In this document: positions 25,391-39,400 of the stretch, piece after piece
Layout of the letters: each line of letters starts with the position of its first letter
How positions within the stretch are numbered: the first letter of the stretch is position 1
Program-made: the position numbers and the translations under genes
Origin: Antitrichia curtipendula
Lineage: Eukaryota; Streptophyta; Bryopsida; Hypnales; Leucodontaceae
Assembly: GCA_951230915.1 (NCBI GenBank)
Contig: OX579638.1
Span: forward strand, 23,392,696 to 23,456,695
Direction: 5' to 3'
Length of the DNA: 64,000 bases
Notes under the pieces: generated by a model
The model's database searches: none
What the model saw: only the letters and a program-made list of their open reading frames with translations
Told to the model about the DNA's origin: nothing

Positions 25391-27416
25391 TGACGCAAGT
25401 GGATTTTAACCCTTAAAATGTCACATGGCCCACAATTCATCCATTGGCCATCCCTTTTTTTTCTATAATTATATCTTTATCTCCTACGTGACCTTCAAAA
25501 TTTTTTTTTAATAAAATCAAAGTAAAACAAATTTCACCTTTCCATTTAACAGCTTCAAATATATAAACAAAGTTTTAAATGCCTTCAAATATAAAAATAT
25601 AAGAACTAACACCAAATAGTTGTCTAATAGAGGTAAAAAATATAGAGTCCACTTTATCTAGATCTTTAAACTCCCTAAATTCCCTCTATTTGACAACAAA
25701 TATATATTTTTACATAGTGAACGAATGTACAATGCGATAGACTTGTTCTTGTAGCCGGGCCTATGAGTGTTGGGCTGGACCCTATGCTTGACATTGTAGG
25801 TTACATCAGCACGGGTCCACTTTGTAGAATGGATTGAATGTCTTGCATTCTTCTAAAGGGAATATTTGGCAAGATATTCTTCCTTTTTAGTGGAAGAAAT
25901 TGCCAAATTCCTACCAAATTTTGGAAAGGGATTGCTCTATTTTGAATGAATGTACACTCGTTTGGATGGATAAATGGATTCCTATCCATATATTGTAAGT
26001 TTAAATCATTTTCATGGATGTAAATAGCTTTGTCTCTCCCGTGAAGATTGTTTTCTATTACTTCCGTGAATAAATAAATAAAAATAACCTTGGTTGTTTA
26101 AAATTCACGTTGAGACTCACGACTAGGATGAATTGACCTCCTCATTGCCCCAAATTTGGTTGGATGGAGGATGAGGGGGCCATCCCATGTCTGTCCCCAA
26201 CCTTTAGACCTCCTCCGAATTTCCTACTCCTTTTGACCTCTATTTCCGTCTTTCCTTTCCACTATGACGTATAACTTATTGTTGTCCCAATATTGCATTA
26301 TTTTGTCCTTTTTCGAATGCTCTCATCAGATTTGTTTCAAATGTCAAAGCTTCGTGAATGTTTGAAAAAATAGAATGCTTCAACTGTCGAAACTTTCTTG
26401 TTGTTACATTATTGCATCATTTCACTCTTGTCAAAGCTACGTAAAACAAAGATTTGGAGCTCCAATAAGTTGAAGTAAGATCCGAAATTCAAAGTTTGGA
26501 GCGCCTTTCAAACGGGAGACATTCCTAGATGCTCGTGCATCCTCAACGCAATAAGTTATGAGCTTTTAAATGAATAAAAGTGTAAGTCTGAGCGTGGTTC
26601 CTATTATTGATTGCTTCAAAATTGGTGGGGATTTAGTAGCACTTGAACAAGGTACAAAATCCTTTCTATAAAAATTTATTGCAAAAATTTTCAAGGATTT
26701 AAAGTGCAACCAACTCAAAATGACCATGGGTTCAATTTGCAATATGTTGATGGTTGCTTTGTTCTAACCTTAGACTAAATTAATTATGCCTCTAATTGTT
26801 TGATGATTGACAGTCTTTGATATTTCGTGTAATTCTTTGGTTATAACTAAAAATCAAGCAAATTGGTTGTTCAAGCTTGGATTGCTCCACTCTCATGCAA
26901 TACTTTTTGGTCTTCTTATTGTACTAAAGTTACTTCATTACATGAATTATTTGGCAAATTGCATCAAATTGCATTAGTTTGAAACAATGAGTAGCCATCT
27001 AAGGGTTGCTATTATGTGAGCATAAGAATGTGATCCCATGAGCTTAGAATACTACATCAGGAACTTCAAGGCATGTGAACATGGTGCCACAATGGTGCAT
27101 TGAAATGCAATTAAGTTAATTTGGTGCCAACCTATGTACCAACTTAGTCTGGATAAAATGACACTAAAATGACTTGTATGCCGCCTTTGGTGTCAAAATG
27201 GCACCAAAACAATCTGGCCCAACTTTTCTAATGTATACACCTATATTATAGGTGTATATATTATATAAATCATCTATGATTATCATATTATAGGTGTTTA
27301 TGATACATACACCTTCTATAGTATGTAGTACCTACATTATAGGTACCTATATTGTAGGCTCAATGCTCACAAGCTCGCACTCTTGGGCTCACATACTAGC
27401 ACCGTTGTAGCCATTA
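25391..27416. other. Intergenic, no gene recognised
   Basis: AT-rich. No coding homology on either strand. The part 27005-27415 belongs to a dispersed repeat, and the right edge carries the TTAA flank of the element at 27421-27959. Confidence 0.4.
27005..27415 (+). repeat. Dispersed repeat, copy 2
   Basis: Related to 23860-24105. The interior at 27230-27350 holds short palindromic TATA-rich motifs around repeated TATTATAGGTGTAT and CTACATTATAGGTACC. Confidence 0.5.
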
Positions 27417-27420
27417 TTAA

Positions 27421-27959
27421 CCCCTAAAAGCCCAAGGGGTTTGGACAAAACACAAATGTGTTATAAAATATAAGTTCTACAACTTTTTTGAAGTTTGCAT
27501 TAAAACAAATAATGTGAAGCACGAAAAGAAGAAAATATCCGTATGGTCAAAATTATAAAATTATTCTTAGATTCTCTTCAAATGAATTTTGAAGATATAA
27601 CTTCAAAAATTCACCAAAAATACAATTTCTATCTTTAGCAATTGAATTTTTTTTTGATTGGTCAAAATTGTGGTTTCTATTGACTTGTGAAAAAATGCAT
27701 AAGATCCAGTAATGAAAACACCAACACATTCCCCAAATAGTAAGTTTTTCAACACTAGGCAATACTAGACTCTTTGTGCTATTTCTCTTATAGTTTTTGT
27801 TTGACCGTAGCGATCTTAGTTTTGAATATAAATATTGAAAGACAATCCAATCTCTTAAAAAAAAAAAAAAAAAAAAAATTGGAAAAAGTTTTTTTCTGCC
27901 CGAAAAATCTGCCCGAAGTCAGGCAGCGACCATAAAATGGTCGTTTGAGCGCTTAGGGG
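27421..27959. mobile_element. TTAA-flanked DNA element, copy C (539 bp)
   Basis: TTAA at 27417-27420 and 27960-27963 flank inverted ends CCCCTAA and TTAGGGG. The interior holds a 22-base poly-A run near 27858 and a GCCCGAAAAATCTGCCCGAA motif similar to motifs inside the 41872-42720 copy. No transposase is present; it would be a non-autonomous element of a piggyBac-like (TTAA-targeting) type if the ends are read correctly. Confidence 0.5.
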
Positions 27960-27963
27960 TTAA

Positions 27964-28935
27964 TGATTTTCAAATTTCAGACCAAATTTTCATAGACAAT
28001 CTTTGTGTGGTGGTGGATCAGATATGATGCATTTTCATATCAACAATTAATTACAATGACAGACTCAATGGAGCCCAACTTTAAAATGTATCTTAAGATA
28101 AATTTGTTTTGTATTTTTGGTTATTTGAATTTGTGTATTAGGTCTTGTGACAATAATTTTGCATTTTATTTATTCCACATTGATCAAAAATTATTAATGC
28201 ATTTGTGTGGTTGTTTTGTCATGTAGATTGTGGATGCACTGAGAGCATGGCTAATGGTTGTTGAAAATATCATCTAGACAAAAGAGGTTTATAAATTTGA
28301 ATGATGGATCACTTGTTTGCATTTCTGACACAACACTCTGTTTTGAATTTCATCCAATTACAAATGTCATTTTGCGCAAAAGAAAAAAGAATCTGCATCA
28401 TTATTAATCTCCTAAACTTATAAAAAAAGGTTCATTGGAATTGTCAAACCCAAACAAAATTGCAATTTCTTTTAATGTCATAGTGCATCCTCAAGTGCGT
28501 CTCTAGGCAAGTTATAGCATTAACTGCACACATTTCATCAAAATTTGTCAAAAGCTTACTTGGCATAATGCTAGCCAATTTTTAATATAAGTTTAGAAGT
28601 AGGACATGAAAATGTGATTAATTTGTAAATAGTGATGCCTTATTGCCATTTTAAAAATGAAAATTCAATAAAAATTTAAAATTAATCTAAAAAAATGAAG
28701 TAAGAACCAAATGGACCAAAGAAAAAATAAATTATTTTCTTTATTTACACTGAAACTCCATAATTACTAATTTTCAAAAAAAATTCAAAAAATTGAAAGT
28801 GACATTTTTTTATGGTCTAAATTTTCAAAATTAATCTATGTCTATAAACAAGTTTTGAAAATATTAGAAGTATACAATAAGTTAAAGCTCACATTGATAA
28901 CCATTCATTTGATACTTGATTGATGCCCCTCCTTG
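27964..28935. other. Intergenic, no gene recognised
   Basis: AT-rich spacer between a TTAA-flanked element and a CACTA element. The 73-codon frame at 28005-28226 shows no homology. Confidence 0.4.
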
Positions 28936-30036
28936 CACTAAAAGAAAAACATGTCCGCTACAACAAACTGAAATGCAACTACATGTCCTACGCAACTGCC
29001 CTGCAACTACAATCCTCTATATTTGCACCAACTTTGACATAGTTACATTGTAGTTGCAAAATAGTTGCAAAGTAGTTGCAACATGTAGTTACGCATACGG
29101 GAATGTAATAGAAGAGTTGATGTGAGGTACTTTACATCCAATCTTCATCACAATTGTCGATGTGGACAATTTTACGTTGTGTAGAGTCCAATGTGTCTAT
29201 CTACAGTTGCATGTAATTTAAATTCGATAGCAATTTAACTAGGATGCAATTAGATTGCAACTGGACTGCAACTATAGTGCAACTAGACTACAACTACATT
29301 GCAATTACAATTCAACTAGTGTTTGACTTAAAAACAACTAGACTTTAACTTGAAAAAAATAGCATGTAACTAGAAAACAACTAAAATGCAACTACTATTA
29401 AGTCTTTTATTAATTGTCCCACATCAATCGTCAAGAATACCATTAGGTTGAACATATAAAAATTGTAAGTTATAGCAATATTGTGTAATGAATTTTGATA
29501 ATGAAATTCTAATATTTATATATTTTGTAGATTTTTATACTTTGTAGATTTCTACAAGTTGTAGATTTTTATAATCTACAAAAATCTATAAATATTTAAA
29601 GTTTAAGATATTTCTAGATTTGGCGATATAAAAAAAAAGATAGATCTGAAATTTAGAATCTACAGATCTTTGAAATTCAAATTTCAAATCTACAAGTCAC
29701 AAAGACGCAAACTAGTTGCACATCAATCGCAAATTAGTTGCATACCAGTCGTAAACTAGTTGTAAGTCAATCGCAAACCAGTTGCACATTAGTTGCAAAC
29801 AAGTTGCACACAAATGACTTCCACGTAAGCAACCACGTCAGAAAAGTTCATCGATGAACTTTCAAGTATACTGTCAAATGATAAACAACTTTGAATTTTT
29901 TGCAACTGCTTTGCAACTCATGCAACTTGTCCACTGCAACTGCACGCTCCAAATTATCACCTAGTTGCAAACGACCTATGCAACTACAAAATGAATTGCA
30001 CAGTGTAGTTGCAAAATCCCTTGTTTTCTTGTAGTG
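28936..30036. mobile_element. Non-autonomous CACTA element (1.1 kb) with GCAACTA subterminal repeats
   Basis: It starts CACTAAAAGAAAAAC and ends (reverse complement) CACTACAAGAAAACA. It is flanked by a perfect 3-bp target duplication TTG (28933-28935, 30037-30039), as CACTA (En/Spm, CMC) elements make. Dozens of copies of the GCAACTA / TAGTTGC heptamer crowd both ends (28970-29400 and 29700-30015), the expected pattern of transposase-binding subterminal repeats. There is no transposase; the open frame at 29848-30084 is an accident of the repeats. Confidence 0.85.
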
Positions 30037-30054
30037 TTGTAGACAACTTTTCAA

Positions 30055-31240
30055 TGGAATCCAGAATGCAACCGGGGGATGCACGGTCCAAGAGATCTCA
30101 TTGTAACAAACAAAATAAACAGCTTAAGGTACGGACTAGTGTACCTTGTGCCAACCGTTGGCGTAGTTAAAATAAAAATAAAAGTAGTTTTTGCATAATT
30201 TCAGATTAAAAAATAACTCAAAAATCCATAGCTTTCACACCATAGGTACAAATGCCACAAAACAAAGACCATACACTCTTCCTTGAAAATAACTTTTTGA
30301 TGGCACTAAGAGCATGATTGGGGGATATACAGTTCCAAAGATCTCATTGTAACAAACAAACAAATCGTATTAGCTTTGTAGTGATAGCCTAAATCTTAGC
30401 TTTGAAGTAGCACTAATAATATGTAAAGAAGTTTGAGTACACTATAAGAAACCCGCATTTTAAATGCCGTTTTGAAATTTTTTCAGATGGATTTTAGGTG
30501 ATGTCAAAAAAAACAAATTATATTTTTTTGTCAATAATCATGTCCAATATAACATCCAGATGTTATATTGGACATGATTATTGACAAAAAAATACAATTT
30601 GTTTTTTTTGACATCACCTAAAACCCGTCTGAAAAAATTTCAAAACGGCACCTAAAACATGGGTTTCTTATAGTGGTAGGATATTAGTCAAAAAGCAAGT
30701 TAGTGATCTAAAGAGAGAGATTTTTAAAGAGTGGATGCTTATTAATGTATACCAGTGAGCATTTGCGCTATTGCCACATTCAAAATTAAATTAAGAATAA
30801 TTTTCTAATTTTTTAACTCATAAAAACTTTGAAATTCAATAACTTTTATACCATAGGTCCAAATGCCACAAAACAAAGCCCGTGCATCTTTTGTTGCAAA
30901 GGGCTTTTTGACATTATCAAGAATGCAATATAAAACAAATGGTTATCATTGTAACAAACAAAACAAAATAAGCAGTCTAACTTAAGGTATGGAAAAATGT
31001 GCCTTGTATTGTTGCCACAGCATAGTAAAATAAAAATAAAAGTAATTTTTAAATACATCAAAATTTAATAATTTTTACACCATAGATTCAAATGCCACAA
31101 AACCAAACCCATACACCTTTCTTCGGAGAGAGCTTTATGATGATATCAAGAATGCAATTGGGAGATGCATAATCTATGAGATTTTATCGTGACAAACAAA
31201 ACAAAACAAACAACCAAATAGTATAACTTAAAGGTATATA
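30055..31240 (+). repeat. Degenerate tandem units of about 250 bp, interrupted by a MITE
   Basis: Blocks like CACCATAGGTACAAATGCCA with ACAAAACAAAG recur at about 30240, 30850 and 31080. Blocks like GAATGCAATTGGGAGATGCA and ATTGTAACAAACAAA recur at about 30065, 30310, 30925 and 31150. A diverged single copy lies inverted at 42730-42910. The MITE at 30440-30675 is inserted in the array. Confidence 0.6.
30440..30675. mobile_element. CACTA-type palindromic MITE (236 bp)
   Basis: Nearly perfect inverted repeat along its whole length. The ends are CACTATAAGAAACCC and its complement, and the target duplication is GTA (30437-30439, 30676-30678). The transcribed arms would fold into a hairpin of over 100 bp. 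Confidence 0.92.
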
Positions 31241-31710
31241 TGTATGGGTATGGATATGAATGAATTGTCCTAAATCCTAAACCTATACATGCTCATGTTT
31301 ATATTTATATACAATTATGTGCACATTGGTTGCTTAGGGTATGCTCATAATGTATTGTAAGTATAAATCAATTTTCTTCCAAGTTTCCTTAGACATTTTT
31401 CATGTAGTGTACTATATTATAATTTTTTGTTGTTTAGATAGTATATAAGCTAAAGTTCATGACATAAGCAAATCACAAAGAAAGAATATGCTTTGTGAAG
31501 GCGTTATTTATAAGCTCTAGACAATTTGAAGACCTTTCCGACACTATATTATACGCCCAAAAATTCAAAAAATTGCGATCAGAAATTCAAAAAAAGAGTT
31601 CTGCAGTCATTTTAAGATTGCAGAGAACAATGGATAAATGAACTGCACTCAATTTTCAACAACTTTTGTTACAGTGAAACCAAGTGTACATTGGAAGAAG
31701 CGATATCCAA

Positions 31711-31927
31711 CACTAAAAGAAACCCATGTTTTTTTTGACATGCCCAATATTTTTATGACGGATTTTTTTGGACATCTATTTTGACATCTAGCTGTTTTTA
31801 TGTCAACAATAACATGTAATGAACATTATAAACAACATAAAAACAGCTAGATGTCAAAATAGATGTCCAAAAAAATCCGTCATAAAAATATTGGGCATGT
31901 CAAAAATAACATGGGTTTCTTCTAGTG
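31711..31927. mobile_element. CACTA-type palindromic MITE (217 bp)
   Basis: Ends CACTAAAAGAAACCCATG and its inverted, slightly diverged partner; target duplication CAA (31708-31710, 31928-31930). The two arms, including the CAGCTAGATGTCAAAATAGA block, are almost perfect complements. Confidence 0.92.
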
Positions 31928-34900
31928 CAAGAAAAATGGGGCTCTAACTTTGGCAAGCCCAAAGTAGCATGTCGGCTTTCTAGCCCATTGCGCTTGCGGG
32001 GCTTTACTCTTTTTGTATGTAGGTCAAGTATATTTTTGTATTTGTGTGGTCAATCAATGGTTCTAATCTATCCTACTAGGCTACTTCTGGGTGCTAGTCT
32101 TGTAAGGTAGGAGGTCCATATCCGGTGGAAACAACATTATTCAAGAAAAAATGCAAGACACAACATTTCAGAAAATCCTATTTGCTAATTGACATGTAAT
32201 GTTGTAGTTCATATTTTTTCTCGATGGCATGGTTGATTTCATTTGTGGTGGAAACAACAGTATCTTCAAGAGAATATACAAAGTACAATATTCAAGGGAA
32301 TCCAATTGTAAGATGTGAGGTTGAGAGGTTGTTTTTGCAATGAAATTCATTATCCATCATGAGTCTTTAAAAGGTGTGGGACAATTTGAAGAGGAGAGCA
32401 TAACCGCTCATTGTCAAGATAAAGAAATTGTGTTCAATGTAGAACTTCAAATCTCCATTTGGCACAAAAGAATAATTTCGTTCAAAAACTTTGAACTAAA
32501 AAAAGTTGTAAATTAAGCTAACTTTCATCTCCAAAAAATCATTGGTGAGTTTTATCCTCCAATCAAAAGTTATGGACAAAATTCAAAGAAGATGTTTGAA
32601 AATGTCAAAGAAAATGTCCATTCCAACCCCCTCTTAGTTTTTTCTGAAACTTTTGATTGGAATCTTTAAATCTCAAACAAATTTTTAGAAATGAAAGACA
32701 ACATGATTTCTCAAGTTTTGTTAGTTCAAAGTTCTTTGAGAAAATAAATTCTACTATACTAAAATGAGGTTTGAAGTTATTCATTAAACACAATTCCTAC
32801 TTTTTGACTTAACTAAACATGAGCGGTTTAGCTCTTGCTAATCCTAATTTACATATTTTATGTATTTATGTAGATTGTCTTACCTCCTATAACTCCACTT
32901 GTATAAAAAGCTTGTCTTCTCACAATGATATATTTACAATAAGTGGCTTTCAAATGTATGTGAATTGATTGTCAAGTATGTTTTAATATTTATGATTTCA
33001 TTGTTGAATTTTTAAAAAGTGATATTTTTAAGTGTGCAAATGGATTGAAGAATCCAAGACAAATCCACTGTCAACACACACACATTCTACAACTTAGTGG
33101 AGCACATAGGATAATTGCTTTTTGACCTCTCTAGCCAATAGCCAAACATGAACGCGTATTATTCAAGCAGAATATGCCTAACATGAAGCCTTCAATAGGA
33201 AAGAGCTTGTATGCACTGTAAATACATAGAACATATTCTATCCTAAGGCATAATTTCTAACCTTTAATTTAAAAATAAATAAAACTTAATCTCATAATTT
33301 GCTCCACTGACAACATTGCCAATGTATTTGTAATTTCATATTTTGTCCAATACATGAAGGTACTAGCACGAAAACATGAAATACGAGAAATGGAGGCCTC
33401 TACATCCTAAAGGGGTTAGCAATAGTTTTTCTCCTATACCCGCTCACCTTATGTGGTGATGTCAAATGCTTGGTAGTGGCTTAAAATCCAAGTACAAAGT
33501 GTTAAAAATCAAGGTTAAGGTACCCTAAACCTTAACCTTGATTTTTTTTAACACTGTCCTTGGATGCACTCAACACTCAAACCAAATTTTGCAAAAAAAT
33601 AAATGTTTGAAAATAGTCCAATGACCACCTACCACCCAACTTTTATTGATGGCAATGTGAAAGATTCACTTCATTGACATTTGATGTATATAAAGTGTGA
33701 AGAGGTTGCTTTTGTAGAAAAATGCATTGTCTATTATGAAGCCATAAAAAATATGGGATAATTTGAAGATAGTTCACTCATTGTCAAATGAGTGAAGGTA
33801 CATAACCCACATAGATTGTTAACCCTACTACTACCCAACTTGCATAAAAAGTTCTTCCACTCATCTTCTAGATCACAAAATCAAGTAAGTAGCTATTAAA
33901 AATAATTGTCTTTATCTACTAGCTTCAAAAGTCACTTAATTAGGCTTAATTGAAACAAAAATGAATTTAATTTGTTTCAATTAAGTTAAATTAAATTAAT
34001 CCAAATTAAGTGACTTAATTGGATTTAATTTGACTCAACTAAAACAATTGTCAATTAAACATCGGCTATACCAATAAAGACTTTGGATACATTTTATAAT
34101 TGCGAAAAAAATTATGGATGATTATTTTGCGCAAGTCAAACCAGCTAACAATGCACTTCAGATCCTTTTCATAGCCTCCCTACCCACTATTTAATAGCTT
34201 GGTTTGTCACTCTGAAGCAACCTTCTAGAGGCCTAAGATTTCTTCTAATGGGATGTTACAAAGAGGGTGAAGTCCAAGGATTAGACCCTAAATTTTAGGA
34301 ATGCTCCATGAGTAGGATTTACTTAAAAATAAAGCATCTCTAAATGTTTATGAAATGGATGAATATTTTATAATTTTTGGCTGCAAGAAAAAAAGACTAG
34401 AATTGACAATAATACCACAAAGTCCACTATGTTATTATAATTGACAATATTGAACTTTTTTATTTTTCTTGCAAACAGGGATATATGTAAACTCTTTTTT
34501 ACTTTTTGAAAATGTGCCAAGATGTCAACCACTTATAAACACTCTATATTTATTATTTGACCAAAAAAAACACTTTTCAATTATATTCATGCACTCTTTC
34601 ATCCAATATTGATTATTTCATCCGTATTTTAAATAAAATGAAAACCTTTTAATCGAATAATCAATATTTTGTATGACAAAAAATAAAAAATAATTTTGTA
34701 ATGGTGCAATTTGGCCCCGTTGTTGGTACCAAGGTTGTCACTATTACATCACATCTAGATGGATTTGACGATAGTATCCAAAAAAAACTGTCAATGTCCA
34801 ATAGTATCCCAATGAAAAACAGCTGGGATTGGATCATGACCAACTACAATGTCAATGTCCATCAATATCCTCCAAAAATGTCAAGGTCCGTTGAAATCCC

Positions 34901-36269
34901 CCCCCCAAATGTAAGGTTGGTCAAGTTCCAATTCCAACTGTCTAGGTTGGCAATCAGGCCACCTAGGTCGTCAATTTTTATTTTATTTTTATTGATGTAT
35001 TCGAACCAATGTTGACCAACATCCCGACATGAAAAGTCAATGTCACGTTGAAATGGATAAAGGGTCTGAAAGCCCTTTACAATTGTAAAGTATATTATGA
35101 ATTGGTCATATTTGATCAAAAAATCATTGAAAAAATATTTTTTAGTACAAAATACATTAATGAACATGATAGTATATAAATATATCTCAATTCACATATC
35201 AAACTATAATTGAAGGGTTATCAAAGGCTAAATATAAGTCATATAGAGGACTTCCAAGGACTTTTCAAAGGTTGATGGCTTCTCAGGCGTCTAATACCAC
35301 CAAATATAAATGGACATGATACCCTCCTCTCCATTTATTGGATGTCACCAAGGCATATATGTACTAATATGGACTCACCCCCCTCAATTCCTTTCTAATA
35401 TTGTTCTTCTTTGTCGTCGTGGTTTTGCCAAGACTCTGTTCATGCAAGCTCCGTTGCCTCCACAGTATAATTTTTCTTTATAAAGTGGCTCTATTTACAA
35501 GTGGAATTACGGTGGTTGGTAGTTGGATTGGAATTATGGCAACCACAATATACATGGAGCATCAAAAAGATAAACAACTTGCCCGCAAGAAGACCGCAAC
35601 AGATAAATAATTTTCAATTATTTTAATTTCAGACAATCAACTCAAATCGAGTATCATTTAATTTTTGACAATCAACTCAAAGTTGCTATGGAGGATCTAA
35701 AGTGAGAAACTAGTATTAAAATCACTAAGGCAAACAGGGAAATTGAGGCACTCAAGAATGCTCTCTTCAAGAAGCTTAAGGCACTACATTAGACGCATTG
35801 AGGCACTGAAGAATGTTGTCTTCAAGCTTGAAGGCGCTACATTAGATACACTTAGTGCTTACTCAGCTTAATTATAGCTTAGATCAAGTATGATCCCTGG
35901 AAATGATGCTTAATAGACTCTTCAGTAAAATGTACTAACTTTGAAGTTGATCAAGTTTGAATGAAAGCAATAATTTTAGGTTTGAGATTGATTGCTTGCA
36001 TCATGTGATATTGAAAACTCAATAAATATATAAATTATATTCACACTGTGCGGCTTGAATATTGATCTAAATTGAAAATCATTGTGCCATTAACTTTGAA
36101 TTTCATGAGTTGAATACCTTCCCCTACTGATTTGAATTTAATTGAAGGTATTACAGCTAGATTATTGAAGCGGGTATAGACTATAAAGCAGGGTTGACAA
36201 AAGTGAATGTCTTGGGCAAAATCATGTCCAAATTCTAGACGTGCGGAGGTAAGGGATGTTTAGGTAAAA
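31928..36269. other. Intergenic, no gene recognised
   Basis: Long AT-rich stretch without recognisable coding sequence on either strand. Open frames at 34701-35015 (+), 34862-35167 (-) and 35401-35610 (+) show no family motif. It contains one clear hairpin (33487-33564) and imperfect AT palindromes near 33940-34040. Confidence 0.4.
33487..33564. repeat. Inverted repeat, hairpin of about 78 bp
   Basis: The arms AAAAATCAAGGTTAAGGT and ACCTTAACCTTGATTTTT, extended outward through GTGTT / AACAC and TCCAAG / CTTGGA, are separated by only a few bases. Possibly a tiny MITE; no target duplication was assigned. Confidence 0.8.
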
Positions 36270-36430
36270 TGACGGTCGACAGAAATTTCCTTGGCGGACG
36301 CCCAATTTACTAGTGGACGGCCTTTTTACTGGCGGACATGCGGGCAGACAAATGATTGTTTGGCAGATGGACGATGGAGTGGCGGACAGGCGATTTTTAA
36401 GCGGACAAGCGTCGGACAGTGGACGACAAA
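36270..36430 (+). repeat. GC-rich cluster of GGCGGAC-like motifs
   Basis: Degenerate copies of GGCGGAC, AGCGGAC and GTGGACG are spaced irregularly through about 160 bp. It is compositionally unlike the AT-rich surroundings. No coding homology is recognised. Confidence 0.6.
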
Positions 36431-39400
36431 CCAGGCATGCGGAGATGGGTGGGGTGGGGTTGGTCTAGATTAGAGATGGCCTTCTAAAGCCAATGGCCCA
36501 ATCCATTTATGATTTGAAGTTAATCTCCAAAAGTTAGAATTGGGACTAACTTGGCAGAAAGTAAAAATCTTAAAAAATAAGGATGAAAATCTAAAAGATT
36601 AGGATGAAAATTTTTATGGGCCCCGTTGGAAACGCTGATGCTCCCAATGAGGGTAACGCCGCGGCCCAACGAGAGCGTGGGGAGCGTGGAACTTCGGGAA
36701 CTCACGCTGTCGCCGCGGTGATCGGAAAAACAATTAGGGTTTACGACTCCGGGCTCTACGTGTGAGGACGATGGTTTCAGTGTCGCGATAGTTGTAGGGC
36801 GATAGGAAAGATGAGCACATTGTAAGGGCGAGATGAGCGATATGAGCGTAAGCGGAGTAGGCGCGAGACCGATGGTTTCAGAGTAGGTTTCAAGAAGATT
36901 TGCCGCCTATTGAGAAAACAAAATTGCCTGTCAGCATGTTATGCAACAACCAACAATCGACCACAGTCATTCTCAATCACTCTCCCCCGAGATTTGCAAT
37001 TCCTTCGATTATAGTCGGAGTAATTCTCCTCATCCTCGTCGATGTGGCTCAATTTGATTATTTGAGGTTTTTTCTGACACCCCATGCTGCCCTTTCAAAC
37101 ACGTTGTCCGAAGCAACTGCAGCGATACCACACCACAACAAAAACAATTTGAACCCTAACTCACGCCTTCATTGATACAATCAGCAGTTCCAGATTAGTC
37201 GCCAACTTCTTCGTCGTCGTATAATATTTCTGTTAATTCATGTCTATCACTCATAAATGCATTTTCTACACAAAAAATCAAAATGAGCATTCCAATTGCA
37301 CGTATACAAAATCTTCATTCCGACAACCGCAATTTAACCCCACCATGACAAATTGCACAAAGACAGGTCTCCATAATTCAAACATGTTCAGAAAATCCTC
37401 CATTGCGACACAAATTCACGAATGTTATTGTGCATACCTCAAAATCTCAGCACCCGATTGCAAAGGGATAGCCTTCTCTATGCCACATTCATTCTATGTG
37501 AAAAATTGTGAACACAATTACGAAGCTGTACGTGTTGTAAAGTTTCACATCTTCAAGAAATTGCAACCTAAAAACCATTTACAGCTGGAGCAAAAAACGT
37601 GAAACCATGGTGTGCTGCCGTGTACCCGCCAGACCCAGGTATCAGAATGCCTGCCTAATATATATCCGCATGGGTGTTGGGACGGGTATATGTACAGTAC
37701 ACCGGTGGAATGATACAGTAAGTACACCTGTAAGCATTTGAGCACGGTTCCTATAACTTAGTTTAATTGTCTAAATTTTGTAATATATATAGATGCTTTT
37801 AAGAATGATATAGAAGTTTGATTTACATTGTGATGTTTTATATCATAATATGCAACTATAATTAAATATAAAGCATATTGTGTATTTTAGGTTTAGGAAT
37901 TTTCTTTGTTTTTTCTTCAAAAATCCATGGTTATTCTCAAAAACAATTATTTTAAGAAATTATAATTTTTTGACTTTTAGGAGGCATGTAAATCAATTTG
38001 TACAGAATTCAATCAATTAAAAAAATAATCTAACAATCAAAATGGACTTTAGAAAACAAAAATGATTTAAGCTAATTTAAGGTGTCGTGTAATCAAATTG
38101 CAAATATGTACACATGCCTAAAGAAATCTTTATACTACTAACCAAGAACTAGGATGGAGAATTGTTCAATACATGTTAGTCACAAGTATGCAAGAGATAA
38201 GTCAAATATGAGAAAAGTGAATTAATTTTTTCATTTAATTACTATTATGGTATTTCAACTTTAAATATAATGGCTACTTTTTAACTAAAGTAGTTTCCTA
38301 GTATTATCTAGTACTCCCTTCCCCTTTCTCCCCATTTTCTACCAAGTCACTATTAACTTAGATTAACTCTCAAATAGTTTAAATATTTATTATTTCCTAC
38401 TAGACCTTTTGGTTGTAGTGACTTTCAATTTCTTGGATCAAACTATTTGTACTCATGTTCATGTCTCTATTTAGATGATATTTAAAAAAGGTTGTACATT
38501 TGTCAATATATATTGTAGATTAATTGTTCATATTGATTTTACAAAGTATTTAGCTTATTCTATTAGACGACTATCAAATAAAAATATTTGTTGATGAAAA
38601 ATTGACATTGATGTTGAAAAAAGTGGGTTCCATAAAGAAAAATGTGGAAAGGTCATTGAAATCCTTGTTCATTGACTTGATGTTTCTAGTACAATTTTAC
38701 CTTCTTTGAATCTCACCACCATCTTCTATAAAGTAACTTTTCACATTCTTACTAAAATTTGTGCCTTTCACTTATTTCTAAAAAATATTAGCAGAAATAA
38801 TTCTTAAATGTAGTTTATGTAGAAGGATTCCAAAAAACAGATGGCATTGATGTTAGTTACCATTCCAACATCTAAAAAAAGGCAGAGGAAGATATGAATC
38901 CATTGACGAAAGTTCCAATAAAAACTACAAGCAAATAAAAAAGAATGTTGCAACCAATTAAGCCTTTTGTGGTGGCAAATAATAGTTGTGAACATACAAA
39001 CTTGATGCAATAGATTTACAAATATCAAGAAGATTGTGAATATGAATTCAAGACTACATTTTTGAGTCTTCAATATCAAAATTGACTCTTAAAAAGTCTC
39101 TAAATTATAAAAAAGAATGCTCAAGAAGAAAACCATTACTATTGCCAAAAAATCCCGAAGGGAGGTATTATAATTCTGAAAGGGAATACTAATAATGTAG
39201 GGATAGAAAGAAGATGATAAGTGGAAAAGATGGTCAGATGCTTGTCATGTGTTTGTAGGAGAGGAAACAGTAGTGGTAGCAATCTAGATGCCTTTCAATT
39301 CACTCCTCCATTCAATGACCCTTTTGCACTTCCACATATTAGTGACCAACATAATGTACCGCCTATAGAATCAACATATTGTACCAAGAGCAGGTTACAT

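Noticed and set aside
37240..37602. 120-codon open frame in the gene desert
   Set aside because: Cys/His-containing but without any spaced zinc-finger pattern, no homology recognised, and no neighbouring exons.
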